Assembly: GCA_040751755.1 (NCBI GenBank)
Contig: JBFMHC010000050.1
Coordinates: 154,999-218,998, forward strand
DNA: 64,000 nucleotides
Reading direction: 5' to 3'
Source: PFJX01 sp040751755
Lineage (GTDB): Bacteria; Pseudomonadota; Gammaproteobacteria; Burkholderiales; Thiobacillaceae
Shown: positions 50,933 through 60,023 of the stretch, one piece after another
Layout: every line of letters starts with the position of its first letter
Numbering within the stretch: the first letter of the stretch is position 1
The notes under the pieces: model-generated
The model's input: only the letters and a program-made list of their open reading frames with translations
What the model was told of the DNA's origin: nothing
Database searches by the model: none
Made by a program: the position numbers and the translations under genes

Positions 50933-52435
50933 ATGCGCACCTTGTCCTTCATCCGCTCCGCCGCCGTGACCAGCGCAGCCTCGCTGGTATCGATGCTGCT
51001 GGGGGCGGTGACGGCGAAGATCATCGCCGTCATGGCGGGGCCATCCGGCATTGCCGTGTTCTCACAGTTGCGCCAGGCGGGTCAGTTCGTCACCCTCTTT
51101 GCCACCCTCAACGGGCAAAACTCCCTTGTGCGCGGCATCGCCGCCAGGGAGGGGAAGTCGAGGCATGACTACGCATTCACCATCGGCGCCGTTTTCCTGC
51201 TCGGCGTCGCGTTGGTCGGCTGTGCGTTCCTGTTGCTAGCGCCGCAGGCGGGAGAATTGCTGTTTCCCGACGGCGCCCCGGCATTGCGGCAGACCGTTTA
51301 TCTAGTGGCCCCGCTCGCCCTGCTCGGGGCGCTGGCATCCTACTACCAGGGTGTGCTCAACGGCTTGCGCCTGATCCAAGCCTTGGCCCTCTCCCAGGTC
51401 GGTGCCGCCGTGGCCGCCGCGCTGGTGGCGTACCCCTGCATCGAGGCAAACCACCCGGCCGGGTATGTCGTAATCGTCGCAACCGGCTTTGCCACCTCCG
51501 TCCTGTTGTCGGCCCGCGCCCTGCGTAGAGAGGGGTGGAGGGTGGGCGGCCTGCTGCCGCCCGGTGCCCTGGGAACAGGTTGGGACAACAGCGCCATGCG
51601 CGAGCACCTGCCCTTCGCGGCAGTCACCCTGGTCACGGGGCTTTCCGGAGCGGCGATGGTGATCGCCATCCGCACCCTGTACATCCACGAAGGGGGACTG
51701 GAACTGGGCGGCATCTTCGATGCGGTCTGGACCATCAGCATGATGTACGTGATGTTGCTGCTGTCGTCGTTCGGCGCCCACTATCTGCCCACCCTGAGCG
51801 GCGCGAAGACCCCGGAAGATATCCAGCACTCCGTGAGTTCAGTCTTCCGAGTGGCAGCCCTGTTCGGCACCCCCCTGGTCTGCACGGCCATCGTCTTCAA
51901 GCCCTGGCTGGTGCGACTGCTGTATTCCCAGGATTTCGCGTCCGCGGTCGAACTGCTGCGCTGGACCATGTTGGGTGACTACCTGAAGATCTCCGGCTGG
52001 GTGTTCGGCATGTTGCTCATCGCCCGCGCCGAACGCCGCCTGTTTGCCCTCTCCGAACTGGCCTGGCAGATTACGGTACTCGGCGCGGTGGCCCTCTTCC
52101 TGCACCATAGCCACGAAACCGCCGGCATGGCCTACTTGGCCGCCAACGCGGCTTACCTGCTGTTTGCTTGGCAACATGCGCGGCACGACCATGGCGTCAG
52201 GATCGATGCGCAATCCTTCCAAATCTGGCTGGCCGGCCTGGCCATGGTGTCGCTGCTGTCTCTCCTGGCCTGGCAGGATCGCACCGCGCCATCACCCGGC
52301 GCCTTGGCCGTCTACGCGGTTTTGCTGCCGGCATTTTTCTTCCTTGCCACGACACGGGAGCAGAGGGCGTGGCTGGTGGCGTCCTTGCGCAAGTTGGCCA
52401 CCCCCGGGCCAGAGGCTCGCGGCGGCGGAGATTGA
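50933..52435 (+). CDS. Lipid-linked oligosaccharide flippase (Wzx, O-antigen translocase type)
   Basis: The 500-residue protein has about 12-14 membrane helices and the WzxE-like start FIRSAAVTSAASLVSMLLGAV followed by KIIAVMAGPSGIAVFSQLRQ. It flips undecaprenyl-linked repeat units to the periplasm. The start at 50933 is chosen for this match; a TTG slightly upstream is possible. It is followed directly by the polymerase gene. Confidence 0.9.
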   Translation: MRTLSFIRSAAVTSAASLVSMLLGAVTAKIIAVMAGPSGIAVFSQLRQAGQFVTLFATLNGQNSLVRGIAAREGKSRHDYAFTIGAVFLLGVALVGCAFLLLAPQAGELLFPDGAPALRQTVYLVAPLALLGALASYYQGVLNGLRLIQALALSQVGAAVAAALVAYPCIEANHPAGYVVIVATGFATSVLLSARALRREGWRVGGLLPPGALGTGWDNSAMREHLPFAAVTLVTGLSGAAMVIAIRTLYIHEGGLELGGIFDAVWTISMMYVMLLLSSFGAHYLPTLSGAKTPEDIQHSVSSVFRVAALFGTPLVCTAIVFKPWLVRLLYSQDFASAVELLRWTMLGDYLKISGWVFGMLLIARAERRLFALSELAWQITVLGAVALFLHHSHETAGMAYLAANAAYLLFAWQHARHDHGVRIDAQSFQIWLAGLAMVSLLSLLAWQDRTAPSPGALAVYAVLLPAFFFLATTREQRAWLVASLRKLATPGPEARGGGD

Positions 52436-52437
52436 CG

Positions 52438-53955
52438 ATGCAGACAACCGTCCCCATTCCCCACTCATTCCGCCTGACGGGCCGGCGATTCATCTGGCTG
52501 ACAGCGGCCTGGCTCACGCTTTCCGCGCTGGTACTCTACTTTCTTGGCGACGATGAGGTCACCCGCGTGGCCGGGTCCGCCGTGGCGGTGATCGTCTGCG
52601 GCTTGATGTTCGCCTTTTTTGCCGACGACAAGTTCGACATGTTCTCGCCGGCCTTCTTCTGGGGTATGAACTTCGCCGTGTTCTACGGCGTGGCGGCGAT
52701 CCTGCCGTTTGCCATGACACCGGAACAAGGCAGCTACCACTATGTATTCACACTTGGCCGTCCGTACTACCCGCTGGCTGCGCTGGTAACCCTGTTCTGC
52801 ATGCTGTTCTTTTTTGCCGGCTATCGCAGCAAATGGGCCGCGCAGCGGGGCAAGCGCATCACCTGGTTCGTAGGGCGGACAGCACCGGAGAACAACCTCA
52901 GGCTGTTCTGGGCAATCCTGCTAGGCATGGGAATAGCAGCTTTTCTGGCGCTGATTGCCGGCGGAGGCTTCAACCAGTCCACCACAGAGATCCAATCACC
53001 CCTGTTCTACAGTGCGGCGGGGTTTCTTCAGACCGGCTTGTTTGTGGCTGTACCTTTTGCTGTGGCACTTGCCTTGCAGCAGGGGGCAAAGGCCTTCTGG
53101 AAATTGGCCGCCATCATCTCAATAGGAACGGCCCTGCTGTTCGGCTTGCCATCGGGATCGAAAACCCTTGCCCTGCTTGGCTTAATGCTTTTGGCTTTTG
53201 CCTGGAACTACTGTCGTCGTCGCTTCTCGCGCAAACAGGCCTTGATTGCCGTCTTTGCCGTCATGGGGGTGTTGGCGGTTCTGATGCCCTTCAACTCGGT
53301 CTACCGGGATGTGCTGCTTTCGGACTCAACCCAGGCATCGCAAGGGTTGGCGACCAACTTCGCCATGATGAAGGATGCGGTAACAGAGCTAGGCGAGCGA
53401 GATCCGGAGACGCTGATTGATCTTACCGTCGGGTACACCAGCCAGCGCCTTTCCAACCTTTCCATCGTTGCCGTGCTATTGGGCCATCAGCGACTACACA
53501 ACGACCTCGCGCTAGGCGACACCTACTTCCGTTTGGTTTATGTATTGATCCCTCGCTTCATCTGGCCCGAAAAACCTCCCCTGACCTTTGGGCGGGAAGT
53601 GGCCGTAAAACTTGGACTGGGCCGTTCAGAGGGCCGTGTGTTGGGTATCGAGATGTCCAACACCTCGGTGGGGCTCACCTTCGTCGGCGAGGCCATCTAC
53701 AACTTCTCCATCTATCTGGCACCACTGTTCATGTTGTTGATGGGTATGTTCTACAGGTGGTTGTATGAGGCCATCAAGGCTCAACAACCGGACAGCGGTG
53801 CACTGGCTGTGGCCATAGCCTGCTTCGCTTGGTACACACTGGTTTTTACCGCCCATGAAAGCCACTTGGCCGCCTTGTTTGCCGGGGCCATCAAATTCGG
53901 CATGTTCCTGTGGCTGCTGCAGCGCCTGTTCAAGTTCAGAAGGCAAGTGTTGTGA
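52438..53955 (+). CDS. Polysaccharide repeat-unit polymerase (Wzy-like)
   Basis: The 505-residue membrane protein has about 11-12 helices and a large periplasmic loop (about 295-420) with conserved-looking Arg residues, the general layout of Wzy polymerases; sequence identity within the family is low, so the call rests on topology and place after wzx. GC content falls from this gene to about 55.7 kb. The ATG lies 2 nt after the flippase stop and its own stop overlaps the next start. Confidence 0.8.
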   Translation: MQTTVPIPHSFRLTGRRFIWLTAAWLTLSALVLYFLGDDEVTRVAGSAVAVIVCGLMFAFFADDKFDMFSPAFFWGMNFAVFYGVAAILPFAMTPEQGSYHYVFTLGRPYYPLAALVTLFCMLFFFAGYRSKWAAQRGKRITWFVGRTAPENNLRLFWAILLGMGIAAFLALIAGGGFNQSTTEIQSPLFYSAAGFLQTGLFVAVPFAVALALQQGAKAFWKLAAIISIGTALLFGLPSGSKTLALLGLMLLAFAWNYCRRRFSRKQALIAVFAVMGVLAVLMPFNSVYRDVLLSDSTQASQGLATNFAMMKDAVTELGERDPETLIDLTVGYTSQRLSNLSIVAVLLGHQRLHNDLALGDTYFRLVYVLIPRFIWPEKPPLTFGREVAVKLGLGRSEGRVLGIEMSNTSVGLTFVGEAIYNFSIYLAPLFMLLMGMFYRWLYEAIKAQQPDSGALAVAIACFAWYTLVFTAHESHLAALFAGAIKFGMFLWLLQRLFKFRRQVL

Positions 53956-55091
53956 ACATCCTGCATGTCACCCCCTCTTTTTTTCCGGCCACTTATTTTG
54001 GCGGCCCCATCTATTCCACGCTTGGTTTATGTGATGCCTTGCAGGCCATTCCCGGGGTGAATCTGCGTGTCCTGACCACTGATACTGCCGGCCCGGGAAA
54101 GTTGGACCGGCTCCAGGTGGCTCACAATCCCGTTGTTTTCCCAGCTGGGTATCACGTCTGTTACTGCCGTCGTTCGTTTGGGCTGGACGTGTCCTTGGGC
54201 TTCTTTGCCCGTCTGTGGAAGGCATTGCGCTGGGCGGATGTGGTTCATCTGACCGGTGTTTACTCACCACCGACCATTCCGACGCTGCTGGCCTGCCGCC
54301 TACTCGGGAGACCTGTGGTGTGGTCTCCGCGAGGCAGTTTGCAACGGTGGGAAGGAAGCACGCGACCAAGGCTCAAGCGATTATGGGAAGCCATGTGCAA
54401 CAGTCTCATAAAGCCCGGGCGCGTCGTTTTACATGTCACTTCTCAACAAGAAGCCGAATCGAGCATTGCTCGTATTTCCCATGCAAGTACGGCACTGATT
54501 CCAAATGGTGTCGATTTACCTGAATTGGACACACAGCGTGTATGGCAACCCAATGGCACATTACGAATCCTGTTCATGGGTCGGCTGCACCCCATTAAAG
54601 GCATCGAGAACCTGCTTATAGCCATGTCTGCCCCGAGCGTGGCAAATACGACGCTGGTTGTGTGCGGTGATGGCGACCCAACCTATCGGGCTTTGCTACA
54701 GGAGCAAGTGGCCACCTTGGGCTTGGAGGGACGAGTGGTCTTCGCCGGTGAGGTCAAGGGCAAGGCAAAACTTGCGGCCTTTACTGCTGCGGATGTGTGC
54801 GTTGTGCCCTCTTTCTCTGAAAATTTCGGAATGGTGGTAGCGGAATCGCTTGCGCATGGCGTGCCTGTAGTCGTCAGCAAGGGCGCACCTTGGGCAGAGG
54901 TCGAGAGACAAGAGTGCGGGTTCTGGGTGGAAAACACCGCAGACTCGTTAGCCTCCGCGTTGCAAACGATCATGAATCATTGTTTGGCCGAAATGGGAAA
55001 CCGGGGTAGAAGCTGGATGGAAAGAGATTATGGCTGGAATAAAGCAGCAAAAGAAATGAACGCGCTCTATCAAACACTGCTAACCAATTAA
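53952..55091 (+). CDS. Glycosyltransferase family 4
   Basis: A 379-residue GT-B enzyme: HVTPSFFPATYFGGPIYSTL loop, VVWSPRGSLQRWEGSTR, donor-site ILFMGRLHPIKGIENLLIA and PSFSENFGMVVAESLAHGVP with the EX7E pattern. GTG start at 53952 overlaps the polymerase stop (GTGA-type). Base composition is clearly less GC-rich than the flanking genes, suggesting separate acquisition. Confidence 0.9.
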   Translation: MNILHVTPSFFPATYFGGPIYSTLGLCDALQAIPGVNLRVLTTDTAGPGKLDRLQVAHNPVVFPAGYHVCYCRRSFGLDVSLGFFARLWKALRWADVVHLTGVYSPPTIPTLLACRLLGRPVVWSPRGSLQRWEGSTRPRLKRLWEAMCNSLIKPGRVVLHVTSQQEAESSIARISHASTALIPNGVDLPELDTQRVWQPNGTLRILFMGRLHPIKGIENLLIAMSAPSVANTTLVVCGDGDPTYRALLQEQVATLGLEGRVVFAGEVKGKAKLAAFTAADVCVVPSFSENFGMVVAESLAHGVPVVVSKGAPWAEVERQECGFWVENTADSLASALQTIMNHCLAEMGNRGRSWMERDYGWNKAAKEMNALYQTLLTN

Positions 55092-55097
55092 GAGAAG

Positions 55098-55742
55098 ATG
55101 AAATCCGCCGAATCCATTAACGGTTATCGTTGGGAAAATGCCAACCAGACCTGTGCGCACAATTACCTGTTACCCGCCCTGGAAAAAATTGTTGGCGGAT
55201 TAGAACAAAAAGGAATCGAACTCAGGGCCTTTGATCTTGGATGCGGGAACGGCGCCTTAGCCAACTGGCTAGCAAGCCGCGGGTGGGAGGTTGTCGGCGT
55301 CGACCCTTCCACGGAAGGGATTGCCCAAGCAAACGAACATTATCCAGAGTTACGTCTTGAGCAAGGTTCGGCTTACGATGACCTAGCCATGCGCTATGGC
55401 CAATTTCCGCTGGTAATCAGTTTGGAAGTCGTTGAGCACGTGTATGCGCCGCGTGACTATACGAAGACTCTCTTTGCGCTGGTGCAACCTGGTGGGCACG
55501 CCATCATTTCAACCCCATACCATGGATACCTAAAGAACTTAGCGCTGGCACTAACTGGCAAGATGGACAAGCATTTCACAGCCTTGTGGGATCACGGGCA
55601 TATTAAATTCTGGTCAATCAAGACATTAAAAACGCTGCTCTCCGAGCAAGGGTGTGTGGACATTTCCATCCATCGAGTCGGACGCATTCCTCCATTGGCA
55701 AAATCGATGATCGCGGTAATTTCAAAAAACATCCATTCATGA
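55098..55742 (+). CDS. Class I SAM-dependent methyltransferase (UbiG-like)
   Basis: A 214-residue methyltransferase with motif I FDLGCGNGALANWLASRGW and motif VEHVYAPRDYTKTLFALVQPGG, and an N-terminal start YRWENANQTCAHNYLLPAL. Substrate is probably a glycan or lipid-linked sugar given the location. This is among the most AT-rich genes of the locus. It overlaps the next gene (ATGA). Confidence 0.87.
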   Translation: MKSAESINGYRWENANQTCAHNYLLPALEKIVGGLEQKGIELRAFDLGCGNGALANWLASRGWEVVGVDPSTEGIAQANEHYPELRLEQGSAYDDLAMRYGQFPLVISLEVVEHVYAPRDYTKTLFALVQPGGHAIISTPYHGYLKNLALALTGKMDKHFTALWDHGHIKFWSIKTLKTLLSEQGCVDISIHRVGRIPPLAKSMIAVISKNIHS

Positions 55743-56182
55743 AAATCGGCATTATTTCGTCCTGCGGCGGCCATCTCACTGAGGTGCGCGCACTGATGCC
55801 GGCCTATGCACGCTACCGTTATTTCTATGTTTTGAACGACAAGGCGATCCTGCCGTCCGACATGGCAGGAAAGACCTACTTCATCGCCCATTCCGAACGC
55901 GATTGGCGTTTCTTCCTCAATCTGTGGGAGGCGTTCCGCATCCTGTGGCGCGAGCGCCCGCAGGTGATTCTGAGCACCGGTGCCGGTCCTGCGGTGCCGT
56001 TCGCCCTGGTGGGACGTTTCCTGTTCGGCTGTCGAATCGTCTTCGTGGAAACGATCACGCGGATTCAGTCGCCCTCCATGACCGGGAAGATCATGTACCG
56101 GCTTGCCCATGATTTCTTCTACCAGTGGGAGAGCCTGGCCCGGTATTTCCCACGTGGCCGCCTGGGAGGGCCGTTGGTGTGA
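55739..56182 (+). CDS. Alg14-like glycosyltransferase subunit (PssD/EpsE type)
   Basis: A 147-residue protein matching the membrane-associated half of split Alg13/Alg14-type glycosyltransferases: GIISSCGGHLTEVRALMPAY, VILSTGAGPAVPFALVGR and VFVETITRIQSPSMTGKIMY. In such pairs this half binds the acceptor and recruits the catalytic partner. It overlaps the partner gene by 4 nt, fitting co-translation of a complex. Confidence 0.9.
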   Translation: MKIGIISSCGGHLTEVRALMPAYARYRYFYVLNDKAILPSDMAGKTYFIAHSERDWRFFLNLWEAFRILWRERPQVILSTGAGPAVPFALVGRFLFGCRIVFVETITRIQSPSMTGKIMYRLAHDFFYQWESLARYFPRGRLGGPLV

Positions 56183-56676
56183 GCACCTTCGTGTCCGTGG
56201 GCAACGCCACACAACCTTTTCGCCGCCTGCTGGATGAGGTGGCGCGTCTGGCTGCGGCGCTGCCGCAACCGGTCGTGGTCCAGCATGGCGCCACACCGTT
56301 CCATGCCGATTCCTGCCGGGCGATCCCGTTTGTGGACATGAACGAGTTCGAGCACCTCATGGCCAGTTCGAATCTGCTGATCCTGCATGCAGGTGCCGGT
56401 TCGGTGATCCACGCAGTTCGTGCAGGCAAGGTGCCGGTGGTGATGCCCAGGCGGGCGCTATTCGGCGAGCATATCGACGATCATCAGATCGAATTCGCCC
56501 GGGCCTTGGCGGCCGTGGGCCGGGTAGTATTGGCCTATGAATCCGAACAGTTAGGCGACGCAGTACACAGGGCGATGGCTTTGCAGCGCGAGGCAGGTCA
56601 GGCCTCCTCGGATGCATCGCCCATGCTCAAGCTGATGGATGAAACCCTGGCCCGCTATGCCAGGCAGTTCCCATGA
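56179..56676 (+). CDS. Alg13-like glycosyltransferase subunit (PssE/EpsF type)
   Basis: A 165-residue catalytic half: FVSVGNATQPFRRLLDEVA, then the donor site LLILHAGAGSVIHAVRAGKVPVV and GEHIDDHQIEFARAL. Start GTG at 56179 overlaps the Alg14-like stop. Donor is probably a UDP-sugar, by family; the specific sugar is unknown. Confidence 0.9.
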   Translation: MSTFVSVGNATQPFRRLLDEVARLAAALPQPVVVQHGATPFHADSCRAIPFVDMNEFEHLMASSNLLILHAGAGSVIHAVRAGKVPVVMPRRALFGEHIDDHQIEFARALAAVGRVVLAYESEQLGDAVHRAMALQREAGQASSDASPMLKLMDETLARYARQFP

Positions 56677-57260
56677 TCTGGAGACGCTGGCTGTTGTGGG
56701 GGATTCTGACCACGCTGCCACTCGGGGTCGCATTATCCTTGGCCGGGCGCTTCGTTTCCGGCCCGGAGGACGCGCCCGCCAGGGCGGACTTGATCGTCGC
56801 CCTGGGGGGTGACGGCGGGAATCGGGTGCGGGAGGTGCTGCGTTTGTATGCCACCAACCATGCCCCGCGCATCCTGCTCACGGGCATCGAGTCCGGCGAT
56901 CCGCTGACCCGGCCGGCTTACCTGGAGTGGCGGGCCAAATTCCTGGCGACCCAGGGGGTGCCGGCGAGCGCTCTCCTGTTCGACACCCGTTCGGGCAACA
57001 CTTGGGAAGAGGCTGGAAACACCCTGGCGCTCATGCAGCAGCATGGCTGGCACAGGGTGTTGGTGGTGAGCGACCCGCCCCATCTGCGCCGCCTGTCATG
57101 GGTGTGGGGCGAGGTGTTTGCCCACAGTGGCTTGGAGTTCAGGCTTGTCCCCTCCCCCATGCCCGGCTGGGAGGCGGGGGCGTGGTGGCGCAACGAGAAA
57201 TCGGCCCAGTTCGTGCTGATGGAGCTGATCAAGCTGACCTACTATCTGGCGAAGTATTGA
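56673..57260 (+). CDS. YdcF/SanA-like DUF218 protein
   Basis: A 195-residue protein with an N-terminal hydrophobic anchor (LLWGILTTLPLGVALSLAG) and the DUF218 pattern ADLIVALGGDGGNRVREVL, ILLTG, NTWEEAGNTLALMQQHGW and VLVVSDPPHLRRL. Family function is poorly defined; a link to envelope or lipid-carrier metabolism is often proposed. It overlaps the upstream gene by 4 nt. Confidence 0.87.
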   Translation: MIWRRWLLWGILTTLPLGVALSLAGRFVSGPEDAPARADLIVALGGDGGNRVREVLRLYATNHAPRILLTGIESGDPLTRPAYLEWRAKFLATQGVPASALLFDTRSGNTWEEAGNTLALMQQHGWHRVLVVSDPPHLRRLSWVWGEVFAHSGLEFRLVPSPMPGWEAGAWWRNEKSAQFVLMELIKLTYYLAKY

Positions 57261-57266
57261 TTGTCG

Positions 57267-58427
57267 ATGAGTGCATTACCCTTCAAGGAAACCCCTTTCG
57301 GCCTGTCGAACACGAACGGCAAGATGCAATTCGTTCGCCTGCTGGTCGCGCTCCTGGTCATGTCGCTGGCGGCGGCGCTCTATACGCGAGAGAAGATCGA
57401 CGCGGAGAATTTTGCGCTCGGCAAGGAGAACGTGCATGCCACCGAGCAATACCGGGGCGTCGCGTTTACCGGCTCCACCATCGATGCGATCAAATCCATT
57501 GTCGACCGTGACGGAACCTGCCTAGACGGGCAAGCGAAGAGGGTGATGTGGCTGGGAAATTCGCAGCTGCACACGGTCAATCAATATCACCACGGCCAGC
57601 ATCTTGCGCCGTACTGGGTGCGCGAATCGGCAAAAGACCCCAACTGCTTCTGGCCCCATGGGCTGTCTCTGCCGAACGCCAACTTGCAGGAATACCTGGC
57701 CCTGACCGCTTATGTCACCAGCGCCACCCGCATCGATGCGGCGGTGCTGTCCTTGGTGTTCGACGATCTGCGCGAGGACGGCCTGCGCGCCGATTTTTCC
57801 GCAATGATGACCGACCCGATGCGCATGAAACTGGCTGCCAGCGAGGTGGGGCGCGACATCCTGGCTCGCTTTGAGATGGATAGAGCGCGCGCCCAGGGCG
57901 GCCTGGAAGAAAACCAGGGGCTGGAGGGGTTCGTGCAGAAGCGTTTCGAGGATTCGCTGACTGATGCGCTGGGACAGTTCGTGCCGCTCTGGGCGGAGCG
58001 CCCCAACCTGCGGGCGCATCTGATGACCGACCTGTATTACCTGCGCAATTTTGTCCTGCGCATCCAACCAACCTCGGTGCGCAAGCAGATTCCCGCACGC
58101 CAGGCACGCAACATGGCCGCGCTCGAAGCGACGCTGCGACAGCTGCGCAGCCAGGGTGTTCCGATCATCCTATACATCGCGCCCATTCGGCAGGACATCT
58201 CCCTGCCTTATGACCTGGCTGAGTACTCGCGCTGGAAGAAGAGCGTGGCGGCACTGGCTGCGCAATATGACGCGCAGCTGCTGAACCTGGAGGCCATCGT
58301 ACCGGCGCGGCTGTGGGGTACCTACCACGCCGATGATGTCGACTTCATGCACTTCCAGGGCGAGGGCCACCGTCTGCTGGCCCAGGCCCTCGCGCCTGCA
58401 TTGCGCCAGGCGATGGGGGAGTTCTGA
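57267..58427 (+). CDS. SGNH/AlgJ-like partner of the MBOAT acyltransferase
   Basis: The 386-residue protein has one N-terminal membrane helix (LLVALLVMSLAAALY) and a periplasmic domain with SGNH-like blocks: WLGNSQLHTVNQY (nucleophile-type Ser), LSLVFDDL and C-terminal DVDFMHFQGEGHRLLAQAL with the DxxH pair. Such proteins act with MBOAT channels to O-acylate polysaccharides. A gap of 3 nt separates it from the MBOAT gene. The specific ester acceptor is unknown. Confidence 0.78.
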   Translation: MSALPFKETPFGLSNTNGKMQFVRLLVALLVMSLAAALYTREKIDAENFALGKENVHATEQYRGVAFTGSTIDAIKSIVDRDGTCLDGQAKRVMWLGNSQLHTVNQYHHGQHLAPYWVRESAKDPNCFWPHGLSLPNANLQEYLALTAYVTSATRIDAAVLSLVFDDLREDGLRADFSAMMTDPMRMKLAASEVGRDILARFEMDRARAQGGLEENQGLEGFVQKRFEDSLTDALGQFVPLWAERPNLRAHLMTDLYYLRNFVLRIQPTSVRKQIPARQARNMAALEATLRQLRSQGVPIILYIAPIRQDISLPYDLAEYSRWKKSVAALAAQYDAQLLNLEAIVPARLWGTYHADDVDFMHFQGEGHRLLAQALAPALRQAMGEF

Positions 58428-58430
58428 GGC

Positions 58431-59888
58431 ATGCTGTTCAATACCGTCAGCTATCTGGTTTTTCTTGTCGCGGCCGTGGTCGGCTACTGGCTGCTGCCAC
58501 AGGACAAGCGCAAGTGGCTGTTGCTGGCCGCGAGCCTGGCGTTCTATGCGGCCTGGCGCTGGGAGTTCGTGTTCCTGATCGGCTTCTCCGCCCTGGTGGA
58601 TTATTTCTTCTCGCTGAAGATCCACGACGCCCGCTCGCCTCACAGGCGCAGGCTGTACCTGATATCCAGCCTGTCCATCAACATCGCCTTGTTGCTGTAT
58701 TTCAAATACACCTACTTCCTGGTGGACAACATGGCCGGGGTGGGGCGCATCTTTGGCCAGGACTGGATGGTGGATGTGGGCAACATCATCCTGCCGCTCG
58801 GCATCAGTTTTTACACCTTCCTCTCCATCAGCTACACGGTGGATGTCTATCGGCGGTTGTACGACCCGATCCGCAATTTCGGGGTGTATCTGACCTATGT
58901 GATGTTCTGGCCGCACATGATCGCTGGGCCGATCCTGCGCGCCCATGAACTGATTCCGCAGATCACGCGCCCCCATCGTTTCCACCTGGAGCATCTGGTG
59001 GTGGGAACGCGCTGGATTCTGTTCGGCCTGTTCCTCAAGGTGGTGCTGGCCGATCAGATCGCGCCAATGGTCGATGATGCGTTCGCTATCCATCCGACGA
59101 CCCTGGGGGGGCTGGATGTAACCACGATGGCGTTCGCCTTTGGCTTCCAGATCTACTTCGATTTCGCCGGATACAGCATGGTGGCGATCGGTTCGGCTCG
59201 CTTGCTGGGAATACGTTTCCCGGACAACTTCGACTGGCCTTACCTGGCCACCTCGCCAAGGGAATTCTGGCGGCGCTGGCATATCACGCTGTCTTCGTGG
59301 ATACGCGACTATCTGTACCTGCCACTCAGCGGCATGGCATTCCGCGACCGCTCGGAGGGCGGAATCGAGGTCCAGTTCGCGCACAAGAAGACAACCTTGA
59401 GGCTAACCCTGGCCCTGTTCCTCACGTGGTTCATCATGGGGCTGTGGCACGGGGCAAGTTGGCGCTTCGCGTTCTGGGGGGTGTGGCACGCCCTGTTCAT
59501 CTTTGTCTACCGCATGCTGCAGGGGCGCTTTGACGCGTGGCCGAAATGGGTGGTGATGATTGGCGGCTGGGGGCTGACCATCCTGATAGCAATGCTGGGA
59601 TGGATTCCCTTCCGGGCGGAATCGCTGGAACATGCCTTATCCCTTCTGGCTCGGCTGGGTGATCTAGACAGCTACACCAGCCTCGGCCTGCGGGAGAACT
59701 TCTATCTGGTGACCTTCCTGCTGTTGGCTGGCATGTTGCTGGCACGAGGCGCCTTATCGTTGCGGCCGGCACTGGCCAAGGTACGTTATGTCGAACAGGT
59801 ACTGGATGTCGCCGTGATGGCCTGCGTGATGTTCGGGGTGTTCGTTTTCCTTCGTCCCATCAGCCAGTTCATTTATTTCCAGTTTTGA
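58431..59888 (+). CDS. MBOAT family O-acyltransferase (AlgI/DltB-like)
   Basis: The 485-residue membrane protein has about ten helices and the MBOAT/AlgI hallmarks: LPLGISFYTFLSISYTVDVY, FWPHMIAGPILRAHELIPQ, SPREFWRRWHITLSSWIRDY and the active-site His in IMGLWHGASWRFAFWG. It passes acyl groups, probably acetyl, across the membrane to the SGNH partner. Confidence 0.94.
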   Translation: MLFNTVSYLVFLVAAVVGYWLLPQDKRKWLLLAASLAFYAAWRWEFVFLIGFSALVDYFFSLKIHDARSPHRRRLYLISSLSINIALLLYFKYTYFLVDNMAGVGRIFGQDWMVDVGNIILPLGISFYTFLSISYTVDVYRRLYDPIRNFGVYLTYVMFWPHMIAGPILRAHELIPQITRPHRFHLEHLVVGTRWILFGLFLKVVLADQIAPMVDDAFAIHPTTLGGLDVTTMAFAFGFQIYFDFAGYSMVAIGSARLLGIRFPDNFDWPYLATSPREFWRRWHITLSSWIRDYLYLPLSGMAFRDRSEGGIEVQFAHKKTTLRLTLALFLTWFIMGLWHGASWRFAFWGVWHALFIFVYRMLQGRFDAWPKWVVMIGGWGLTILIAMLGWIPFRAESLEHALSLLARLGDLDSYTSLGLRENFYLVTFLLLAGMLLARGALSLRPALAKVRYVEQVLDVAVMACVMFGVFVFLRPISQFIYFQF

Positions 59889-60023
59889 GACTCACGCTAG
59901 AACCGGGCCATTCATACAGCAGACAGACAGACCCAGGGCTATGACTGCGACGCTGTCCAGGCGTTTTTATGTAAGTTACCATCTATTACCTGTTTTTAAT
60001 AACCAAAGGTAAGGCAAATATAA

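Noticed and set aside
56125..56178. Longer N-terminus for the Alg13-like protein
   Set aside because: The upstream codons overlap the Alg14-like gene and do not resemble the family; the GTG at 56179 with a 4-nt overlap is better.
58170..59384. 404-codon minus-strand frame opposite the MBOAT gene
   Set aside because: No recognisable features and no ribosome site; MBOAT motifs on the plus strand are unambiguous.
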